DNA of 64,000 nt, taken from Skermania sp. ID1734. GTDB lineage: Bacteria; Actinomycetota; Actinomycetes; Mycobacteriales; Mycobacteriaceae. Position 1 is the stretch's first letter, and each line of letters starts with the position of its first letter. Below the pieces are notes generated by a model. It was not told the origin of the DNA, did no database searches, and saw only the letters and a list, made by a program, of their open reading frames with translations. Where the stretch lies: assembly GCF_007489285.1 (NCBI RefSeq), contig NZ_VLIY01000013.1, forward strand, positions 97,414-161,413, in the 5' to 3' direction. Below are positions 1 to 10,210 of the stretch, piece after piece. Made by a program: the position numbers and the translations under genes.

Positions 1-1062
1 CACGACGTGCAGTAGCAGGTCCGCGTCGGCCACCTCCTCGAGAGTTGACCGAAACGCTTCGACGAGCTGGGTCGGCAGGTGTCGGACGAACCCGACGGTG
101 TCGGTCAGCACGAACTCGCGGCCGTCGGCCAGCTCGGCGCGACGGGTGGTCGGATCGAGCGTCGCGAACAATGCGTCTTGGACCAGCACCCCCGACCCGG
201 TCAGCGCATTGAGCAGACTCGACTTGCCGGCATTGGTGTAACCGACGATCGCGACCGAGGGCACCGCGTTGCGCAAGCGACGGGTGCGTTTGGTGTCGCG
301 TGCCTTTTTCATGTCCTTGATTTCGCGGCGCAACCTGGCCATCCGCTCCCGGATCCGGCGTCGATCGGTCTCGATCTTCGTCTCGCCGGGACCACGCAGT
401 CCGACGCCTCCGTTGCTGCCTGCACGGCCACCGGCCTGCCGCGACATCGATTCGCCCCAGCCGCGCAGCCGCGGGAGCATGTACTCCATTTGCGCCAACG
501 CCACCTGCGCCTTGCCCTCGCGGGAGGTCGCGTGCTGGGCGAAGATGTCGAGGATCAGTGCGGTGCGGTCGACCACCTTGACTTTGACGACCTTCTCCAG
601 CGCTGTCAGCTGCGCGGGGGTCAACTCGCCGTCGCAGATGACGGTGTCCGCGCCGCTCGCGAGCACGACGTCGCGAAGCTCCGCCGCCTTGCCCGAGCCG
701 ATGTAGGTAGCGGCATCGGGTCGGTCTCGACGCTGTATCAAGCCCTCGAGAACTTCGGAACCGGCTGTCTCGGCCAGTGCGGCCAATTCGGCGAGACTGG
801 CTTCCGCCTGCTCGGAAGTTCCCGCCGTCCACACGCCAACGAGTACCACCCGCTCGAGGCGCAGCTGACGGTACTCGACCTCGGTGATGTCGGTGAGTTC
901 GGTGGAAAGTCCGACGACCCGGCGTAGCGCGCTGCGGTCTTCGAGTTGCAGATCGCCGACTGTCGGTTCGGCGGGATCTTCGGCGGCTGGGTATTCAGCG
1001 CGGGTCCAGTGGTGCCGATCGGCGTCGGGACCATGACCGTTTGATTCAGGTGAGTTCGTCAT
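1..1062 (-). CDS. hflX: GTPase HflX (3' end beyond window)
   Basis: This is a ribosome-associated GTPase of the HflX family, which splits or rescues stalled ribosomes. 354 codons are visible; family members run to about 450-490 residues, so the C-terminus lies outside the window. The glycine-rich linker GLRGPGETKIETDRRRIRER precedes the G domain, where the P-loop GYTNAGKSS (about residue 275) and the G3 motif DTVGF (about residue 318) are seen. The ATG at 1062 has GGAGG just upstream. It follows dapF by 42 bases on the same strand, the order hflX-dapF-miaA known from mycobacteria, so cotranscription with dapF is likely. Confidence 0.95.
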   Translation of the reverse strand, partial: MTNSPESNGHGPDADRHHWTRAEYPAAEDPAEPTVGDLQLEDRSALRRVVGLSTELTDITEVEYRQLRLERVVLVGVWTAGTSEQAEASLAELAALAETAGSEVLEGLIQRRDRPDAATYIGSGKAAELRDVVLASGADTVICDGELTPAQLTALEKVVKVKVVDRTALILDIFAQHATSREGKAQVALAQMEYMLPRLRGWGESMSRQAGGRAGSNGGVGLRGPGETKIETDRRRIRERMARLRREIKDMKKARDTKRTRRLRNAVPSVAIVGYTNAGKSSLLNALTGSGVLVQDALFATLDPTTRRAELADGREFVLTDTVGFVRHLPTQLVEAFRSTLEEVADADLLLHVV

Positions 1063-1104
1063 ACACCTCCATCGTCCCACGGCCGAGGACGCCGGTGCAT
1101 TCGA

Positions 1105-1995
1105 TTATCGGGAGCCCTCGCCCGCCCGCTGCCACCAGCCGTCGCCGAGTTGACCGCTCGCCACCAGTACGGACGGCCCTCGCAGCGTCGAGTCGGTTTC
1201 GCCGATCGTCACCAGCACGCGGCCGCCGGGGATGCGAACCTCCACTTCCCCAGTGTTCGAACCGGCGTGCCGCAAGGCGGCGGCAGCCGCGGCAACGGTG
1301 CCCGTGCCACAGGACCGCGTCTCGCCGACGCCCCGCTCATGCACCCGCATGTCGATGCCGTCGTCGACAAGCGGCGTCAGGATTTCCACGTTCACGCCAT
1401 GCGGAAAGAACGCGGGGTCGTACCCGGGCGCGGCATGCAGATCGAGCGCGGCCAGCGCGTCGGCCGTCAGCGTGGCATCGACGCAGGCCAGATGAGGATT
1501 TCCGACGTCGATACCGAGGCCCGCCAACACTCTTCCGTCGACCGTCGCGGTCGAGGTGCCCAATTCCCGCACGGCGCCCATCTGAACCGTCACCTCACCG
1601 AAGGTCGAATCGGCGCTGTGCACCTCGACCGGCCGGGCACCCGCCCTGCTCCCGACGACGAAGCTGCGCCGCGTTTCCAGCCCGCTCGCCACCAGATAGT
1701 GCGCAAAAACGCGCACGCCGTTGCCGCACATTTCCGCGATCGAACCATCTGCGTTGCGATAATCCATGAACCAGTCCTGCGGGTCCACGCCGTCCGGCAG
1801 AGCGCTCAAGACGCCGCGCTCGGCGAGCGCACCCGCCCGGGTGATTCGCAGGACTCCGTCGGCGCCGAGGCCGCGCTGCCGGTCACAGAGTGCGGCCACC
1901 CGTTGCGGTTGCAAGTCGATCCAGACCTCGAGGTCCGGTAGCAGCACGAAATCGTTCTCCGTACCGTGGCCCTTGGTGAAGTCCATGGTCGTCAC
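1105..1995 (-). CDS. dapF: Diaminopimelate epimerase
   Basis: DapF interconverts LL- and meso-diaminopimelate, the last step before meso-DAP is used for lysine and peptidoglycan. The two catalytic cysteines are both present, Cys90 in MCGNGVRVF and Cys229 in [10 protein letters not shown]. The length of 296 residues is normal. The GTG at 1995 overlaps the miaA stop as GTGA, which implies translational coupling. An ATG three codons later (1986) would give MDFTKGHGT, closer to the start of known mycobacterial proteins, so the first three residues are uncertain. Confidence 0.96.
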   Translation of the reverse strand: MTTMDFTKGHGTENDFVLLPDLEVWIDLQPQRVAALCDRQRGLGADGVLRITRAGALAERGVLSALPDGVDPQDWFMDYRNADGSIAEMCGNGVRVFAHYLVASGLETRRSFVVGSRAGARPVEVHSADSTFGEVTVQMGAVRELGTSTATVDGRVLAGLGIDVGNPHLACVDATLTADALAALDLHAAPGYDPAFFPHGVNVEILTPLVDDGIDMRVHERGVGETRSCGTGTVAAAAAALRHAGSNTGEVEVRIPGGRVLVTIGETDSTLRGPSVLVASGQLGDGWWQRAGEGSR

Positions 1996-2921
1996 TGTAG
2001 CTGTGGGCCGGAGATCTTCTCGAGCGCTGCCAGCACGGTGTCGACCAGCGCCGGGTCCGCACCGTCGACCCAGTGCACGCGATCATCACGCCGAAACCAT
2101 GATCGCTGCCGGCGGACGTAACGACGGGTGCCGACGAACGTGCGGTGCTGCGCCTCGGCCATGTCGTACTCGCCGTCGAACGCGGCCAGCACCTGCGCGT
2201 ATCCGATGGCCCGGCGTGCTGTCAGGCCGTGGCGCAGCCCCCGATCGAGGAGACCCCTCACCTCTTCGGCGAGCCCAATGTCGAACATCTGCGCCGTTCG
2301 CCGCGCAATCCGCTCGTCCAGCTCGGCGGTGTCGCGGTCCACACCGATAATTCTTGTGCCCCAGCGTGGTTCACCGATCTGTGGTTGACTCGCGGCGAAG
2401 GGTTGTCCGGTGAGCTCCACTACTTCGAGCGCGCGAACCATGCGGCGGCCGTCGGTCGGCAGGATCGTGGCTGCGGCTTGCGGGTCGACCCGACGCAGCG
2501 CCTCATGCACGGCGGCCACGCCGCCCTCGCCCAGCAGCTGCTCCCATTTGGCCCGGACGTCGGGATCGGTTGCCGGGAAGGACCATTCATCGAGCAGCGA
2601 CTGCACATACAGCATCGATCCGCCGACGATGACCGGCATGGACCCGCGTTCGAGCATGCTGTCGATCTCGGCGGATGCCTCCCGTTGATAGCGCGCGACC
2701 GTCGCCGTCTCGGTCACGTCGAGCACGTCGAGTTGGTGATGCGCGATGCCTCGTCGGGCGCTGACCGGAAGCTTCGCGGTGCCGATGTCCATGCCGCGGT
2801 ACTGCTGCATCGCATCGATATTGACGATTTCGCCGCCGAGACGAACCGCCAGTTCGAGGGCGAGATCAGATTTTCCGGTCGCCGTGGGGCCGATGACGGC
2901 GATCGGACGGACGCCGTTCAC
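1992..2921 (-). CDS. miaA: tRNA dimethylallyltransferase
   Basis: MiaA transfers a dimethylallyl group to A37 of tRNAs reading UNN codons; MiaB, encoded at 5852-7357, then methylthiolates the product. The Walker A motif GPTATGKS lies at residues 11-18 and the whole IPPT fold is present. I chose the GTG at 2921 because it overlaps the upstream stop codon as GTGA and gives 309 residues, near the usual mycobacterial length of about 314. A longer reading to 3092 would add an unconserved arginine-rich extension inside the neighbouring gene. It is coupled at both ends to its neighbours. Confidence 0.95.
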   Translation of the reverse strand: MNGVRPIAVIGPTATGKSDLALELAVRLGGEIVNIDAMQQYRGMDIGTAKLPVSARRGIAHHQLDVLDVTETATVARYQREASAEIDSMLERGSMPVIVGGSMLYVQSLLDEWSFPATDPDVRAKWEQLLGEGGVAAVHEALRRVDPQAAATILPTDGRRMVRALEVVELTGQPFAASQPQIGEPRWGTRIIGVDRDTAELDERIARRTAQMFDIGLAEEVRGLLDRGLRHGLTARRAIGYAQVLAAFDGEYDMAEAQHRTFVGTRRYVRRQRSWFRRDDRVHWVDGADPALVDTVLAALEKISGPQLQ

Positions 2922-3634
2922 GGCCGCCACACGCCCACGTGGTAACCCACGCCAAACGGCGCCGCCGAATACAGCACCTCGGTCTGCGGCTTCGACCCGC
3001 CGAAAACGCCTGCGAGGAACTGCCACGCTGCCCGCCCGGACACGCCGTACTTCGTGCATTCGGCCGGATCCAGATCGGCTACTGCGGCGCAATCTCCTTG
3101 CGCCAGCGCCTGATTGATGCGCTGTTGGTACGCCGGAGCGCCCGGATGAAAGGCCCGCGGCGCCTTGTCGGTGAGAGTCGCAGCTCCGTCGGCCACGACC
3201 AGCAACCCATGCGGACGCGGATCCGCGTCGAGTCGGCGCCGCAGCGCAGCACCGAGGTCCGCGCAGCGCTGCGGCGGTAAGTCCGGTGCCAGGACCTGGA
3301 CCGACACGCTGGCTGTCGGTGCTGAGGTCTCGCGCAGCCAGGCGGCGATCAACGCCGGCAGCGGCAGCGTCGCATCGACGGGCTTGTCCGCTTCAGCCGA
3401 CAGCCGCACCCGCACGTCGACCCCGAACCCAGCGAAAGTGCCCGCCGCGTCCGGCCTGATCTCTTCGTTCACCGCGCCGACGCCGATCGCCGTCCAGCGA
3501 GGGCCGAGTTGGGCAGCGGCCGCAGATGCCGCCGCGCGCAGTGGCTCGGTGTCGGTGGCGTCGGCGCCGTTGAGCTCCGGAACCAGCAGCGGCGTCGAAG
3601 GCACCAGCGCGGCGGCAATGAACACGACTGGCAA
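2918..3634 (-). CDS. Rv2728c-like protein (class III extradiol dioxygenase-like fold)
   Basis: This alanine-rich protein of 238 residues corresponds by position and sequence to Rv2728c of M. tuberculosis, which always sits next to miaA and resembles class III extradiol dioxygenases. No reaction is established. The N-terminus ([19 protein letters not shown]) is the conserved family opening. The start is a TTG at 3634; a GTG at 3625 is equally possible and neither has a clear Shine-Dalgarno. Its stop overlaps the miaA start, so it is the first gene of the miaA-dapF-hflX unit and is divergent from the DUF349 gene. Confidence 0.8.
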   Translation of the reverse strand: MPVVFIAAALVPSTPLLVPELNGADATDTEPLRAAASAAAAQLGPRWTAIGVGAVNEEIRPDAAGTFAGFGVDVRVRLSAEADKPVDATLPLPALIAAWLRETSAPTASVSVQVLAPDLPPQRCADLGAALRRRLDADPRPHGLLVVADGAATLTDKAPRAFHPGAPAYQQRINQALAQGDCAAVADLDPAECTKYGVSGRAAWQFLAGVFGGSKPQTEVLYSAAPFGVGYHVGVWRP

Positions 3635-3844
3635 CGTTAATAGGGGTGATCGGCCGGGTCGAATCCCGGTCGAGGGCGGCGTCAGCGCTGCCCGGGAACT
3701 GCTCTGATCGGCACTTATCGGCGGATTCGATGGTCGGCAACCCCCGTTCCGGGGTTCAATGGGTCAAACGGGGTCTTTACCGACGCCGTGGAATGCAAAC
3801 GGACGTATACCGGCAGCCGTGACGCGCGGCAGAGACGAGGAGCA

Positions 3845-5221
3845 ATGACCGACCCCAACCCCACGCCAGCACCTGGACCGGCCAACGCCGTTGGTCCTCG
3901 GCCGACACCCGCCGGGCTGCGCCCCTCGCCTCCTAAACCGCACGCCCCGAATCCCGCCGACGCCCCCGCGCATGTGCCCAATCATCCGGTCCCGATGCCG
4001 ACAACCAATGATCCGCGCCGGTTTGGCCGCGTCGACGAAAACGGGATCGTCTGGGTTCGCACCGGAGGCGGCGAACGCCAGGTCGGGTCGTGGCAGGCCG
4101 GTGACGCAGCCGAAGGGCTTGCGCACTTCGGCCGACGTTTCGATGACCTGGCCACCGAGGTTGCGCTGCTCGAGGCGCGGCTGAGTTCCGGATCGGGCGA
4201 TGCGCGCAAGACAAAGGCTGTGGCAGCGGCGCTCGCCGAGTCGCTCCCCACCGCCGCTGTCGTCGGCGACGTGGACGGACTGGCCCAGCGCTTGCAGGCC
4301 ATCATCGAGCACTCCGACGAGGCAGCGGCACATGCGCGAGAGGAACGCGAGCGGTTCCGGATCGAGCAGACCCACCGTAAGGAGGAACTCGCGGCGGAGG
4401 CGGAACGCATCAGCGCCGAGTCCACGCAATGGAAAGCGGCCGGTGATCGGCTGCGCGAAATCCTCGATGAATGGAAGACCATCCGCGGGGTCGACCGCAA
4501 GGTGGATGACGCCTTGTGGAAGCGGTATTCGAAGGCCCGCGAGGCGTTCAATCGCCGTCGCGGTGCGCACTTCGCGGAACTCGACCGCGAACGCGCGGCG
4601 GCGAAGGCACGAAAGGAACAACTCGTCGCCCGGGCCGAGGAGTTGTCGAGTTCCACCGACTGGGGTCCGACGGCGGCCGCGTTCCGCGACCTGCTGGCCG
4701 AGTGGAAGGCCGCCGGCCGCGCGCCACGCGACGCCGATGACGTGCTGTGGAAGAAATTCAAGGCGGCCCAAGACGTCTTTTTCGGTGCCCGCAACGCGGC
4801 TCACACCGAGCGCAACGTCGAATACGAGGAGAACGCCGCCGCCAAGGAGGCGTTGCTGCGCAAGGCCGCCACCATCGACCCGTCGACCGATATCGACGCG
4901 GCTCGGGCCGCGCTGCGTGACCTGCAGGAGAAGTGGGACACGATCGGCAAGGTGCCGCGCGAGCGCATGCAGGACCTCGAAGGCCGGCTGCGCGCGATCG
5001 AGAAGAAGGTGCGCGAAGCCGCGGACTCGCAGTGGCGACGCACCGATCCGGAGGCGGTGGCGCGCGCGGCGCAGTTCCGAGAGCGGGTCGCGCAATTCGA
5101 GGAGCAGGCCGCGAAGGCTCAGGCCGCCGGCAAGCTCGCCGACGCCGAGCAGGCACTGGCACAGGCGAAGCAGTGGCGGGAATGGGCCGACGCCGCGGAG
5201 GGTGCCGTCAGTAACCGCTGA
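3845..5221 (+). CDS. DUF349 coiled-coil protein (Rv2731-like)
   Basis: The 458-residue protein has a proline-rich, probably disordered N-terminus (about residues 1-60) followed by repeated DUF349 units: the W-K-x(n)-G signature recurs, as in EWKTIRG, EWKAAGR and KWDTIGK. The rest is charged, alanine-rich helix predicted to form coiled coil. It corresponds to Rv2731 of M. tuberculosis. The function is not established. The ATG at 3845 has GAGGAG five bases upstream; an in-frame ATG at 3788 lacks conserved sequence. It is convergent with the membrane protein gene at 5250 and separated from it by a hairpin. Confidence 0.85.
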   Translation: MTDPNPTPAPGPANAVGPRPTPAGLRPSPPKPHAPNPADAPAHVPNHPVPMPTTNDPRRFGRVDENGIVWVRTGGGERQVGSWQAGDAAEGLAHFGRRFDDLATEVALLEARLSSGSGDARKTKAVAAALAESLPTAAVVGDVDGLAQRLQAIIEHSDEAAAHAREERERFRIEQTHRKEELAAEAERISAESTQWKAAGDRLREILDEWKTIRGVDRKVDDALWKRYSKAREAFNRRRGAHFAELDRERAAAKARKEQLVARAEELSSSTDWGPTAAAFRDLLAEWKAAGRAPRDADDVLWKKFKAAQDVFFGARNAAHTERNVEYEENAAAKEALLRKAATIDPSTDIDAARAALRDLQEKWDTIGKVPRERMQDLEGRLRAIEKKVREAADSQWRRTDPEAVARAAQFRERVAQFEEQAAKAQAAGKLADAEQALAQAKQWREWADAAEGAVSNR

Positions 5222-5246
5222 CGGTGGGTTCCGGCAGCGGTTACTG
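5209..5246. terminator. Hairpin between convergent genes
   Basis: CAGTAACCGCTG (5209-5220) is perfectly complementary to CAGCGGTTACTG (5235-5246), a 12-bp stem with a 14-base loop. It straddles the stop codon of the DUF349 gene and lies next to the stop of the convergent gene. There is no T-tract, so this is an intrinsic-like or RNA-end-stabilising hairpin acting in both directions; efficiency is unknown. Confidence 0.6.
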
Positions 5247-5249
5247 CCG

Positions 5250-5855
5250 CTAGTCCAGCGGCTTGCGCCAGTCGCTGTCGCGCTGTTCTCGCTTGGCCGT
5301 CTCTACCCGTCGCTCCTGCTCCGCAGCGAGCTGCAGCGCGGTGCGACTCCACACCACCCGTAGCCAGTGGAAGGTCAGCAACAGCACGCCGATCCAGCCG
5401 ATGATCAACCCGATTCCGACGCCGCCGCCGGGCAGATTGGCCGCCAGGGTCTGCCGGCTCCAGATTGCGAACATGCCGAACACGCACGTGATGGCACAGC
5501 CGGCGACCGCGGTCCAGGCCAGCACCCACCGCTTGGTGAGCAGCGCCAACACCGAGAAGCCGACTCCGAAGATCGCGGAGAACCACACGAACAGCCTCGA
5601 CGGCAGCGCAATGGACTCCCCGAGTGCAGTCTTGTCGCCGGCGAGGACGTCGAAGCCGCGTGCGGATCCGGTGTGCGGCAACGTGAATGACACCAGGATG
5701 ACAAAGACGAGGATCGCCACGACGACCGCGCGGAAGCCCGGATCTATTTCACCGGCAACCTTTTTCTCGACCGCGTCGAGATCGGCGCGGAACTCTTCGG
5801 CGGCATCGGCGGCATGATCGCCGTCGTGTTCGGCGTTGCCGCTGGGGTCGCTCAT
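5250..5855 (-). CDS. Rv2732c-like membrane protein
   Basis: The product is a 201-residue membrane protein with an acidic cytoplasmic N-terminus (about residues 1-40), four hydrophobic segments ([55 protein letters not shown] and [19 protein letters not shown]) and a charged C-terminal tail. It matches Rv2732c by position, next to miaB. The function is unknown. The ATG at 5855 overlaps the miaB stop as ATGA, implying coupled translation. Confidence 0.85.
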   Translation of the reverse strand: MSDPSGNAEHDGDHAADAAEEFRADLDAVEKKVAGEIDPGFRAVVVAILVFVILVSFTLPHTGSARGFDVLAGDKTALGESIALPSRLFVWFSAIFGVGFSVLALLTKRWVLAWTAVAGCAITCVFGMFAIWSRQTLAANLPGGGVGIGLIIGWIGVLLLTFHWLRVVWSRTALQLAAEQERRVETAKREQRDSDWRKPLD

Positions 5856-7357
5856 GCGCCACATCCCGTCGTCGCAGCGACCGGCGCTGGCGCGCCGATC
5901 CTCGGAAGTCCCAGCCCGATACTTCCCCGTTCGCCGATGGGCGGGGTTTGCGGGCGAATACCCTGGGCGTGCAGGTCGCCGGCGCGGGTGCGCCGATGCC
6001 CGAGCACCGCGTCGTCGGCGATCAAGTAGTGCGGCGCCGCGTCCGTCACGGCCACGGTGATCAGGTCGCCCGCGCGTATCTCGCGGTCGATCGCGCCCAC
6101 GGGCCGGAAGTGCACGAGCCTGCCGTCGCGCGCTCGTCCAGACATCCGGGCGGTGGCGGCGTCCTTCTTGCCCTCCCCCTCGGCGACGAGCACCTCGACC
6201 TCGCGGCCGAGCTGAGCGTGGTTTTCTTCCAGCGAGACGCGCTCCTGCAGTTCGATCAGGCGCTGATAACGCTCGGTGACGACGGCCTTGGGCAACTGGC
6301 CGTCCATGTCGGCGGCAGGGGTACCCGGCCTGCGCGAGTACTGGAAGGTGAACGCGCTGCTGAACCGCGCCTGGCGGACGACGTCGAGCGTCTCGGCGAA
6401 ATCCTCCTCCGTCTCCCCCGGAAACCCGACGATGATGTCGGTGGTGATAGCGGCGTGCGGCATGGCAGCGCGCACCTTGTCGATGATCCCGAGGAAGCGC
6501 GCCTTGCGATACGACCGGCGCATCGCGCGCAGCACCCGATCGGAGCCGGACTGCAGCGGCATGTGCAGCTGCGGGCACACGTTCGGGGTGGTCGCCATCG
6601 CCTCGATGACGTCGTCGGTGAACTCGGCGGGATGCGGCGAGGTGAAGCGCACCCGCTCTAGCCCCGGGATGTCACCGCAGGCGGTGAGCAGCTTGGCGAA
6701 TGCGCCGCGGTCGCCGAAGGAAACCCCGTAGGCGTTGACGTTCTGACCCAGCAGCGTCACCTCGACCACGCCGGCATCGACGAGCGCCTGGACTTCGGCC
6801 AGGATGTCGCCCGGTCGCCGATCGATCTCTTTGCCGCGCAGCGACGGCACGATGCAGAACGTGCAGGTGTTGTTGCAGCCAACCGAGATGGAAACCCAAC
6901 CGGCATAGGCAGATTCCCGCTTGGCTGGCAGCGCCGAGGGAAACTCCTCCAGGGCTTCACGGATCTCTATCTGGGCCTCGTTGTTGTGCCGGGCGCGGTC
7001 CAGCAGTGCCGGCAGCGAACCGATGTTGTGCGTGCCGAACACCACGTCGACCCACGGCGCCTTGCGCAGGACGACGTCGCGATCCTTCTGTGCCAGACAG
7101 CCGCCGACCGCGATCTGCATCCCCGGCCGTTGCTGCTTCACCGGAACGAGGTGGCTGAGGTTGCCATAGAGCTTGTTGTCGGCGTTTTCACGCACTGCGC
7201 AGGTGTTGAACACCACCAGATCGGCACCGGTTCCGGGCTCGGCGCGCACATAGCCGGCGTCTTCGAGCAGGCCGGCGAGGCGTTCGGAATCGTGCACGTT
7301 CATCTGGCAGCCGTATGTTCGCACCTCGTAGCTGCGGGCGGGGTCTTGCACTGTCAC
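5852..7357 (-). CDS. miaB: tRNA-2-methylthio-N6-dimethylallyladenosine synthase
   Basis: MiaB is a radical-SAM methylthiotransferase that modifies i6A37 of tRNA after MiaA. The N-terminal UPF0004 domain carries its three cysteines (YGCQMN, NTCAVRE, GGCLAQ), the radical-SAM motif is CNNTCTFC, and a TRAM domain follows near the C-terminus. The GTG at 7357 overlaps the stop of the upstream MFS gene as GTGA and gives 501 residues, the usual length; upstream in-frame sequence belongs to another gene's frame. A 45-residue tail follows the TRAM domain and looks unconserved. Confidence 0.95.
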   Translation of the reverse strand: MTVQDPARSYEVRTYGCQMNVHDSERLAGLLEDAGYVRAEPGTGADLVVFNTCAVRENADNKLYGNLSHLVPVKQQRPGMQIAVGGCLAQKDRDVVLRKAPWVDVVFGTHNIGSLPALLDRARHNNEAQIEIREALEEFPSALPAKRESAYAGWVSISVGCNNTCTFCIVPSLRGKEIDRRPGDILAEVQALVDAGVVEVTLLGQNVNAYGVSFGDRGAFAKLLTACGDIPGLERVRFTSPHPAEFTDDVIEAMATTPNVCPQLHMPLQSGSDRVLRAMRRSYRKARFLGIIDKVRAAMPHAAITTDIIVGFPGETEEDFAETLDVVRQARFSSAFTFQYSRRPGTPAADMDGQLPKAVVTERYQRLIELQERVSLEENHAQLGREVEVLVAEGEGKKDAATARMSGRARDGRLVHFRPVGAIDREIRAGDLITVAVTDAAPHYLIADDAVLGHRRTRAGDLHAQGIRPQTPPIGERGSIGLGLPRIGAPAPVAATTGCGA

Positions 7358-8802
7358 CCGTCCAGAGTACGGCCCGCCCGGCGACTCGGAATGCACGCGG
7401 TAAGCCCCACGGCCACGGCGGCGGCCGCAACGGCGATGAGGAATGCGAGGTGGAAGCCGCCGAGTGACGGCAGCGTGTGGCCACCGAGCGTCATGGCGTT
7501 CTGCGCCAAAACCACGCTGGTCACGGCCGCCGAGGTGGAGGTTCCGACCGAGCGCATCAGCGAGTTGAGACCGTTGGCGGCGGCAGTTTCGCTGACGGGA
7601 ACCGAGCTCATGATCAGCGCCGGCATCGCAGCGTAGGCGAGACCGATGCCACCCGCGATCACCATGGAAGCCACGATGATCTCGACGACGTTGTCCATGA
7701 GGCACAACGCGCCGAGGTAACCCACCCCGACGACGGCCGCGCCGAGCATCAGCGTGATCTTCGGGCCGCGTGCGGCACTGATCCGGGCCGACACCGGCGA
7801 CAGCGCCATCATCACCAACCCGCCGGGAGCGAGCGCGAGACCGGCTACCACCATGGACAACCCGAGGCCGTAACCGGTCTGTTCGGGTGCCATCAACACC
7901 TGGGGCAAGGTCAGCGACATGCCGTACATCGCGAAGCCGACCGCGATGGAGGCGAGGTTCGTAAACAAGACAGTTCCCCGGGCGGAGACGCGCAGATCGA
8001 CGAGCGGCGCGGCAGTGCGCAGTTCGAGTACGCCCCATATGACCAGCACGACGACACCGACGGCGAACGAGCCGAGCGTTGCCGCGCTCGCCCAGCCCCA
8101 ATCACCGCCTTTCGTAATGCCGAGCAGCAGCGCCGTCAGGCCAATCGAGAGCCCGACCGCGCCCGCGTAGTCGAATCGTGCGGGGGTGCGCACCGGCGAC
8201 TCCGGGACCAGCGTCAACACGGCAGCGCCGCAAACGGCGCCCAGTGCTGCCGAGACCCAGAACAACACGTGCCAGTTCGCGGCTTCAGCGATCGCGGCGG
8301 CTATCGGCATGCCGAGGGCGCCGCCGACACCGAGCGTCGCGCTCATGATCGCCATTGCCGATCCCAGCCGCTCCGGCGGCAGTTCGTCGCGCATGATGCT
8401 GATACCCAACGGGATTGCGCCCACGGCCAGGCCTTGCAGTACACGGCCGACGATGACTGGCACCAACGACGCGAACACCGCGCAGATCACGGATCCGGCC
8501 ACCACAGCGGCCAGGCTGATGATGAGCATTCGACGCTTGCCGAACATGTCACCGAGGCGGCCGCTGATCGGCGTGGCGATTGCACCGGCGAGCAGAGTGG
8601 CCGTGACAACCCACGACGCGTTCGCTGCCGACGTTCCCAGCAATTCCGGTAGCTGCGGAATGATCGGAATGACCAGGGTCTGCATCAGCGACACCACGAC
8701 GCCGCACATCGCCAAGACCGCGATGATGACCGTGGGCGCGACGCGTTGTCCGTGTTCCGGCCTACGCAGGCCCGCGCGCTGTTTCTGGGTAAGTGTGCTC
8801 AC
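7354..8802 (-). CDS. MFS drug transporter (14-TM DHA2 type)
   Basis: This is a proton-coupled exporter of the DHA2 branch: about 14 hydrophobic helices, the MFS motif A as [12 protein letters not shown] between helices 2 and 3, and motif C-like glycine/proline-rich sequence ([12 protein letters not shown]) in helix 5. The length of about 482 residues fits. The GTG at 8802 gives MSTLTQKQR; longer readings run into the operator palindrome. It is divergent from a MarR regulator with a large palindrome between them, so MarR control is likely, and its stop overlaps the miaB start. Confidence 0.88.
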   Translation of the reverse strand: MSTLTQKQRAGLRRPEHGQRVAPTVIIAVLAMCGVVVSLMQTLVIPIIPQLPELLGTSAANASWVVTATLLAGAIATPISGRLGDMFGKRRMLIISLAAVVAGSVICAVFASLVPVIVGRVLQGLAVGAIPLGISIMRDELPPERLGSAMAIMSATLGVGGALGMPIAAAIAEAANWHVLFWVSAALGAVCGAAVLTLVPESPVRTPARFDYAGAVGLSIGLTALLLGITKGGDWGWASAATLGSFAVGVVVLVIWGVLELRTAAPLVDLRVSARGTVLFTNLASIAVGFAMYGMSLTLPQVLMAPEQTGYGLGLSMVVAGLALAPGGLVMMALSPVSARISAARGPKITLMLGAAVVGVGYLGALCLMDNVVEIIVASMVIAGGIGLAYAAMPALIMSSVPVSETAAANGLNSLMRSVGTSTSAAVTSVVLAQNAMTLGGHTLPSLGGFHLAFLIAVAAAAVAVGLTACIPSRRAGRTLDG

Positions 8803-8837
8803 GTGCTGCTCGCTTTCCGATCCGCTGGAGTAGCGAT

Positions 8838-8868
8838 GTGCATGATACATATGATATGCATGATGCAC
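8838..8868. promoter_or_regulatory. Near-perfect 31-bp palindrome, probable MarR operator
   Basis: Starting at GTGCAT (8838) and ending at ATGCAC (8868), 25 of 31 positions match the reverse complement, with a CATAT-ATATG core. It lies between the divergent MFS (start 8802) and marR (start 8900) genes, where a MarR dimer or two dimers would cover both promoters. Confidence 0.75.
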
Positions 8869-8899
8869 AATGCCGGTGTGAGCGTCCGAGGAGGCGATA

Positions 8900-9424
8900 G
8901 TGGAGGTCATGGCACCCGACGGTCACCGCACGGCGCTCGCCCGGCTCGAATACGAACTGACACTCTTTTCCAGGCACTACCTGGCGGCCGTCCAACACCG
9001 CGCCGACCAGCAGCTCGACCGCTCGGCCTATCTGATCCTCACCCGGCTCGAAGCGGGCGAACCGTTGAGCCTCAAAGAGCTTTCCGACGCGTTTCGCCTC
9101 GACCTGTCGACCATCAACAGGCAGGTGGCCGCCATGCGTCGCCATGGGCTCGTCGAGCGGGTCCCCGATCCCGACGGAGCCCTGGCACGCAAGATTCGCG
9201 CGACCCGCCGCGGCCTCGACATGCTCGCCGCCGATCGCAGCCAGAGCACCTCCGGCCTGGCGAAGGTGGTCGAGGAGTGGGCGGGTGCAGACGTCGAAGA
9301 GCTGAGCCACCTCGTGCAGCGGTTCAATGAGTCGATCGAGCGGCTCCAGCACAACCCCTGGCCGCGACCGCATCAACCGAGTGAACCAGCGATAAAACCG
9401 GGCAATTCACCGAATTCGCCCTAG
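8900..9424 (+). CDS. MarR-family transcriptional regulator
   Basis: The 174-residue protein has a winged helix-turn-helix: [32 protein letters not shown] is the recognition region, followed by a wing ([15 protein letters not shown]). The GTG at 8900 is preceded by GAGGAGG at good spacing; the ATG at 8909 sits too close to its GGAGG. It is divergent from the MFS exporter and probably represses it and itself through the palindrome between them. The amino-acid transporter genes start only 11 bases after its stop, so read-through into gluA is possible. Confidence 0.9.
   Translation: MEVMAPDGHRTALARLEYELTLFSRHYLAAVQHRADQQLDRSAYLILTRLEAGEPLSLKELSDAFRLDLSTINRQVAAMRRHGLVERVPDPDGALARKIRATRRGLDMLAADRSQSTSGLAKVVEEWAGADVEELSHLVQRFNESIERLQHNPWPRPHQPSEPAIKPGNSPNSP
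9400..9421. promoter_or_regulatory. Inverted repeat and -10-like element before gluA
   Basis: GGGCAATTC, a 3-base spacer, then GAATT(C)GCCC forms an inverted repeat with one bulged base in the end of marR. TAGAGT (9422-9427), a TANNNT-type -10, follows directly and lies 8 bases before the gluA GTG. This would suit a leaderless transcript with an overlapping operator. Confidence 0.4.
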
Positions 9425-9435
9425 AGTCTTCAGGT

Positions 9436-10188
9436 GTGACCGCAGACCTGCACACCCCGATGATTTCTATGCGGTCGGTAAACAAGCACTTCGGCGCGCA
9501 GCATGTGCTTCGCGACATCAATCTCGAGGTGCCCGCCGGCCAGGTCGTGATCGTTCTCGGGCCCTCCGGCTCGGGTAAATCGACGCTGTGCCGCACCATC
9601 AATCGGCTCGAACCTATCGGGTCCGGAAGCATCGCGGTGGCCGGGCGAGAACTGCCCACGGAAGGCCGGGCGCTTGCCCGGCTGCGCGCCGATGTGGGCA
9701 TGGTCTTTCAGTCGTTCAACCTCTTTGCGCACAAAACCGCGCTGGCCAACGTCATGCTCGCGCCGGTCAAGGTGCGGCGACTGCCCAAAGACCAAGCTCG
9801 CGTTCAGGCGATGGCGCTGCTCGACCGCGTTGGCATCGCCGATCAGTCCGACAAATATCCCGCCCAACTCTCCGGTGGTCAGCAGCAACGCGTCGCTATC
9901 GCGAGGGCGCTCGCGATGAGCCCGAAAGTGATGCTGTTCGACGAGCCCACTTCAGCGCTCGACCCGGAAATGGTGCAAGAGGTGCTCGACGTCATGATCT
10001 CTCTCGCCCGCGACGGGATGACCATGCTGGTGGTCACCCATGAAATGGGATTCGCGCGCAAGGCCGCGGATCGGGTGATCTTCATGGCCGACGGCGCCAT
10101 CGTCGAGGACGCCGACCCGCAGACGTTCTTCGACCATCCGCGCACCGATCGGGCCAGAGACTTTCTGGCCAAGATCCTCACTCACTGA
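9436..10188 (+). CDS. gluA: Polar amino-acid ABC transporter, ATPase
   Basis: This is the ATPase of a glutamate/glutamine-type importer. All motifs are intact: Walker [11 protein letters not shown]-loop in MVFQSFNLF, signature [15 protein letters not shown], Walker [13 protein letters not shown] and the switch histidine in VVTHEMGF. The length of 250 residues is standard. It heads a four-gene set with a solute-binding lipoprotein and two permeases, the order of the Corynebacterium gluABCD cluster; a comparable cluster beside recX occurs in other mycobacteria. The start is the GTG at 9436, with no strong Shine-Dalgarno. Confidence 0.92.
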   Translation: MTADLHTPMISMRSVNKHFGAQHVLRDINLEVPAGQVVIVLGPSGSGKSTLCRTINRLEPIGSGSIAVAGRELPTEGRALARLRADVGMVFQSFNLFAHKTALANVMLAPVKVRRLPKDQARVQAMALLDRVGIADQSDKYPAQLSGGQQQRVAIARALAMSPKVMLFDEPTSALDPEMVQEVLDVMISLARDGMTMLVVTHEMGFARKAADRVIFMADGAIVEDADPQTFFDHPRTDRARDFLAKILTH

Positions 10189-10210
10189 CGCGTTCACGGA
10201 AGGAACGGAC

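Noticed and set aside
3720..3790. A tRNA-like stretch (GGTTCAATGGG...) upstream of the DUF349 gene
   Set aside because: A short stem is present (AACCCC...GGGGTT), but no cloverleaf with acceptor and anticodon arms can be drawn.
3764..5095. A 443-codon frame opposite the DUF349 gene
   Set aside because: The plus-strand frame has a good ribosome binding site and conserved DUF349 motifs; the antisense frame has neither.
6580..8101. An N-terminal extension of MiaB to 749 residues
   Set aside because: The extra 248 residues lie inside the MFS gene in another frame; the GTG at 7357 with a GTGA overlap gives the normal MiaB.
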